Below are positions 6,816 to 7,723 of a stretch of 7,723 bases of DNA, piece by piece (position 1 is the first letter of the stretch; every line of letters starts with the position of its first letter). The DNA is from Cytophagales bacterium (GTDB lineage Bacteria > Bacteroidota > Bacteroidia > Cytophagales > Cyclobacteriaceae), in NCBI GenBank assembly GCA_024643485.1, contig JAHEMU010000118.1:1-7723 (forward strand). The letters run 5' to 3'. The notes beneath the pieces are model-generated. The model searched no databases, was not told where the DNA came from, and saw only the letters and a program-made list of their open reading frames with translations. Both the position numbers and the translations under genes were made by a program.

Positions 6816-7046
6816 ATGTTAACAGCACTACTTGCAATAGGATTTGTCGGACTATTTTTCATTTTAATGTCAGTTCGATTGATATTTTTAAAGGACGGAC
6901 AGTTCAAGGGAACCTGTGCATCACAGAATCCGTATTTGAATAAGGAAGGTGCTGCATGTGGTTATTGTGGAAAAACGGTATCTCCAGGCGATTCTTGTGA
7001 AAGCAGCGAAAACGAAGTAGATAAAGTTTTATCAAAATTCAGTTAA
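6816..7046 (+). CDS. Small membrane protein with four cysteines, NqrM-like
   Basis: 76 aa from the ATG at 6816, preceded by GATAGAG, a weak Shine-Dalgarno-like site. Residues 2-25 form one hydrophobic helix (LTALLAIGFVGLFFILMSVR, then LIFL). A soluble tail follows, with four cysteines at 34, 48, 51 and 61 (C-x13-C-x2-C-x9-C) in the context FKGTCASQNPYLNKEGAACG. As I recall, Flavobacteria carry similar short proteins annotated only as 'membrane or secreted protein'. The layout of an N-terminal helix, a KG[ST]C motif and three further cysteines matches NqrM (DUF539), the factor thought to help insert iron between NqrD and NqrE of the Na+-translocating NADH:quinone reductase. That role is an inference from layout and was not verified. 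No nqr gene is in the window. The gene is transcribed away from mazG under its own promoter, and its TAA overlaps the opposing amidase stop codon. A longer 83-aa version from the TTG at 6795 is rejected because it would start within the promoter. Confidence 0.8.
   Translation: MLTALLAIGFVGLFFILMSVRLIFLKDGQFKGTCASQNPYLNKEGAACGYCGKTVSPGDSCESSENEVDKVLSKFS
7020..7033. repeat. Short perfect inverted repeat inside the NqrM-like 3' end
   Basis: GATAAAG/TTTTATC: six base pairs (GATAAA with TTTATC) around a 2-base centre, within the last codons of the NqrM-like gene. It lies just upstream of a second dyad at 7046-7059. It could be part of a two-way transcription stop for the convergent pair, but it is AT-only apart from the end pair and may be chance. 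Confidence 0.3.
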
Positions 7047-7723
7047 TCTCGGTCGAGATAGGCGGGAAAGCTTTTGCGATAACCGTCCAATTCATTTTTT
7101 GAAAGGGTAATTTGGATAATTTCTTCTTGATCTGAAAAGGCCAATCGATGGCCATTTGGATGAAAAATTGCACTGTGCCCACAGTGAGTTACTCCATTAC
7201 CATCAGCACCCACTCGGTTTGCACCAACAGAATAAGCATAGTTTTCAATGGAACGAGATTGTAGAAGGGAATCCCAAGCAATAATTCGTTTTTCAGGCCA
7301 ATTTGCCACATACATCAGAATATCATAGGTGAAATTTTCAGCTTTGTACTCATTTTTTGCAATTTCAGGAAAACGAAGGTCGTAGCAGATCAGAGGACAA
7401 ATATTAAACCCTTTATATGGGATTATTATTCTCTTTTTTCCTGGGGTAAAATGAAGATGCTCGTCGTGCATTCTGAACAAATGATGCTTGTCGTAGGAGT
7501 ACTCTTCACCTGTAGGAGTAATAAAAAGGAATCGGTTAAAATAGGCATCTCCTTCCCTAACAATAAAGCTACCACAAATGGCGCTATCGGCTTTTCGGGC
7601 CATATATCGCATCCATTTGTGAGTGTGCAAGTTCATGGGTTCAGCAAAGGATTCAACATCCATTGTAAACCCTGTTGAAAAGGTTTCTGGGAGGATAATC
7701 AAATCAGTACTATTAGTTAGTTG
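7043..7723 (-). CDS. Carbon-nitrogen hydrolase, omega-amidase (YafV/Nit2) type, N-terminus outside window
   Basis: The frame is open through base 7723, so about 30 N-terminal residues are missing and 226 are visible. It is a nitrilase-superfamily enzyme with the Glu-Lys-Cys triad: Glu13 in ILPETFSTGF, Lys79 in YDKHHLF and Cys113 in PLICYDLRFPE (visible numbering). The features WDSLLQSRSIENYAYSVGAN and GHSAIFHPNG fit the YafV/Nit2 group. These omega-amidases hydrolyse alpha-ketoglutaramate or alpha-ketosuccinamate to the keto acid and ammonia, repairing the product of glutamine or asparagine transaminases, including those that remake methionine. The exact substrate is inferred from the subfamily. 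In relatives the partner is often a methionine or glutamine aminotransferase gene; whether one lies beyond 7723 cannot be seen. A TTG at 7700-7702 is internal to the conserved region, not a start. The gene ends convergently, its TAA overlapping that of the NqrM-like gene. Confidence 0.92.
   Translation of the reverse strand, partial: QLTNSTDLIILPETFSTGFTMDVESFAEPMNLHTHKWMRYMARKADSAICGSFIVREGDAYFNRFLFITPTGEEYSYDKHHLFRMHDEHLHFTPGKKRIIIPYKGFNICPLICYDLRFPEIAKNEYKAENFTYDILMYVANWPEKRIIAWDSLLQSRSIENYAYSVGANRVGADGNGVTHCGHSAIFHPNGHRLAFSDQEEIIQITLSKNELDGYRKSFPAYLDRD
7046..7059. terminator. Possible hairpin terminator at the convergent junction
   Basis: ATCTCG-GT-CGAGAT is a perfect 6-base inverted repeat (5 pairs with a GGTC loop is the realistic RNA form). 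It begins at the last base of the NqrM-like TAA and lies within the final codons of the opposing amidase gene. For the + strand transcript it sits immediately after the stop, where a terminator is expected, but no T-run follows (AGGCGGG). For the - strand transcript the downstream sequence is AT-rich with a short T4 (GAATTTTGAT). It is therefore a weak, possibly bidirectional, terminator candidate only. Confidence 0.3.

Noticed and set aside
7451..7678. 75-codon plus-strand open frame within the amidase gene.
   Set aside because: It is antisense to the nitrilase-family catalytic region, with no motif or ribosome binding signal of its own.
1..7723. Search by eye for insertion sequences, CRISPR repeats, tRNA genes, riboswitches and long direct repeats.
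   Set aside because: Coding sequence is nearly continuous and nothing with the needed structure was found; short dyads are reported separately.

Overview
The window looks like chromosomal DNA from a member of the Bacteroidota, most likely a Flavobacteriales-type marine or environmental bacterium. Four things point there: the moderately AT-rich composition; genes preceded by A/T-rich stretches rather than strong Shine-Dalgarno sites; an exact match to the Bacteroidota promoter consensus (TTG-N19-TAnnTTTG) upstream of one gene; and protein sequences that resemble Flavobacteria-type versions of their families. This placement comes from recalled family knowledge and was not tested by a search.

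Left part (1-3801, + strand): a fatty-acid beta-oxidation operon. It holds the 3' end of a fused 3-hydroxyacyl-CoA dehydrogenase/enoyl-CoA hydratase (only the hydratase part is in the window), an acetyl-CoA acyltransferase (thiolase), and a long (591 aa) acyl-CoA dehydrogenase. Together they supply all the core steps of the spiral: dehydrogenation, hydration and second oxidation (the bifunctional protein), and thiolysis.

Middle part (3798-6742, - strand): a tightly packed four-gene operon with gaps of only 3 to 6 bases. In transcription order it is MazG nucleoside triphosphate pyrophosphohydrolase, DinB-like putative metalloenzyme, LOG-family (TIGR00730-type) nucleotide phosphoribohydrolase, and a secreted lytic transglycosylase. 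MazG (NTP to NMP) and the LOG protein (NMP to base plus ribose 5-phosphate) could act in sequence to clear unwanted nucleotides. The other two have no obvious link to this.

Right part (6743-7723): a short divergent promoter region, then a 76-aa membrane protein with four cysteines that resembles the NqrM Na+-NQR maturation factor (+ strand), then a carbon-nitrogen hydrolase of the omega-amidase (YafV/Nit2) type on the - strand, cut by the window edge.

Both convergent gene pairs (3798-3801 and 7043-7046) end in the same 4-base TTAA in which the two stop codons overlap, so there is no intergenic space there. I see no mobile element, CRISPR array, tRNA, rRNA or defence locus. The window is mainly ordinary metabolic and housekeeping sequence; the most interesting leads are the NqrM-like protein with its promoter and the MazG-LOG pairing. 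No gene-free stretch exceeds 300 bases; the longest is the 73 bases at 6743-6815.
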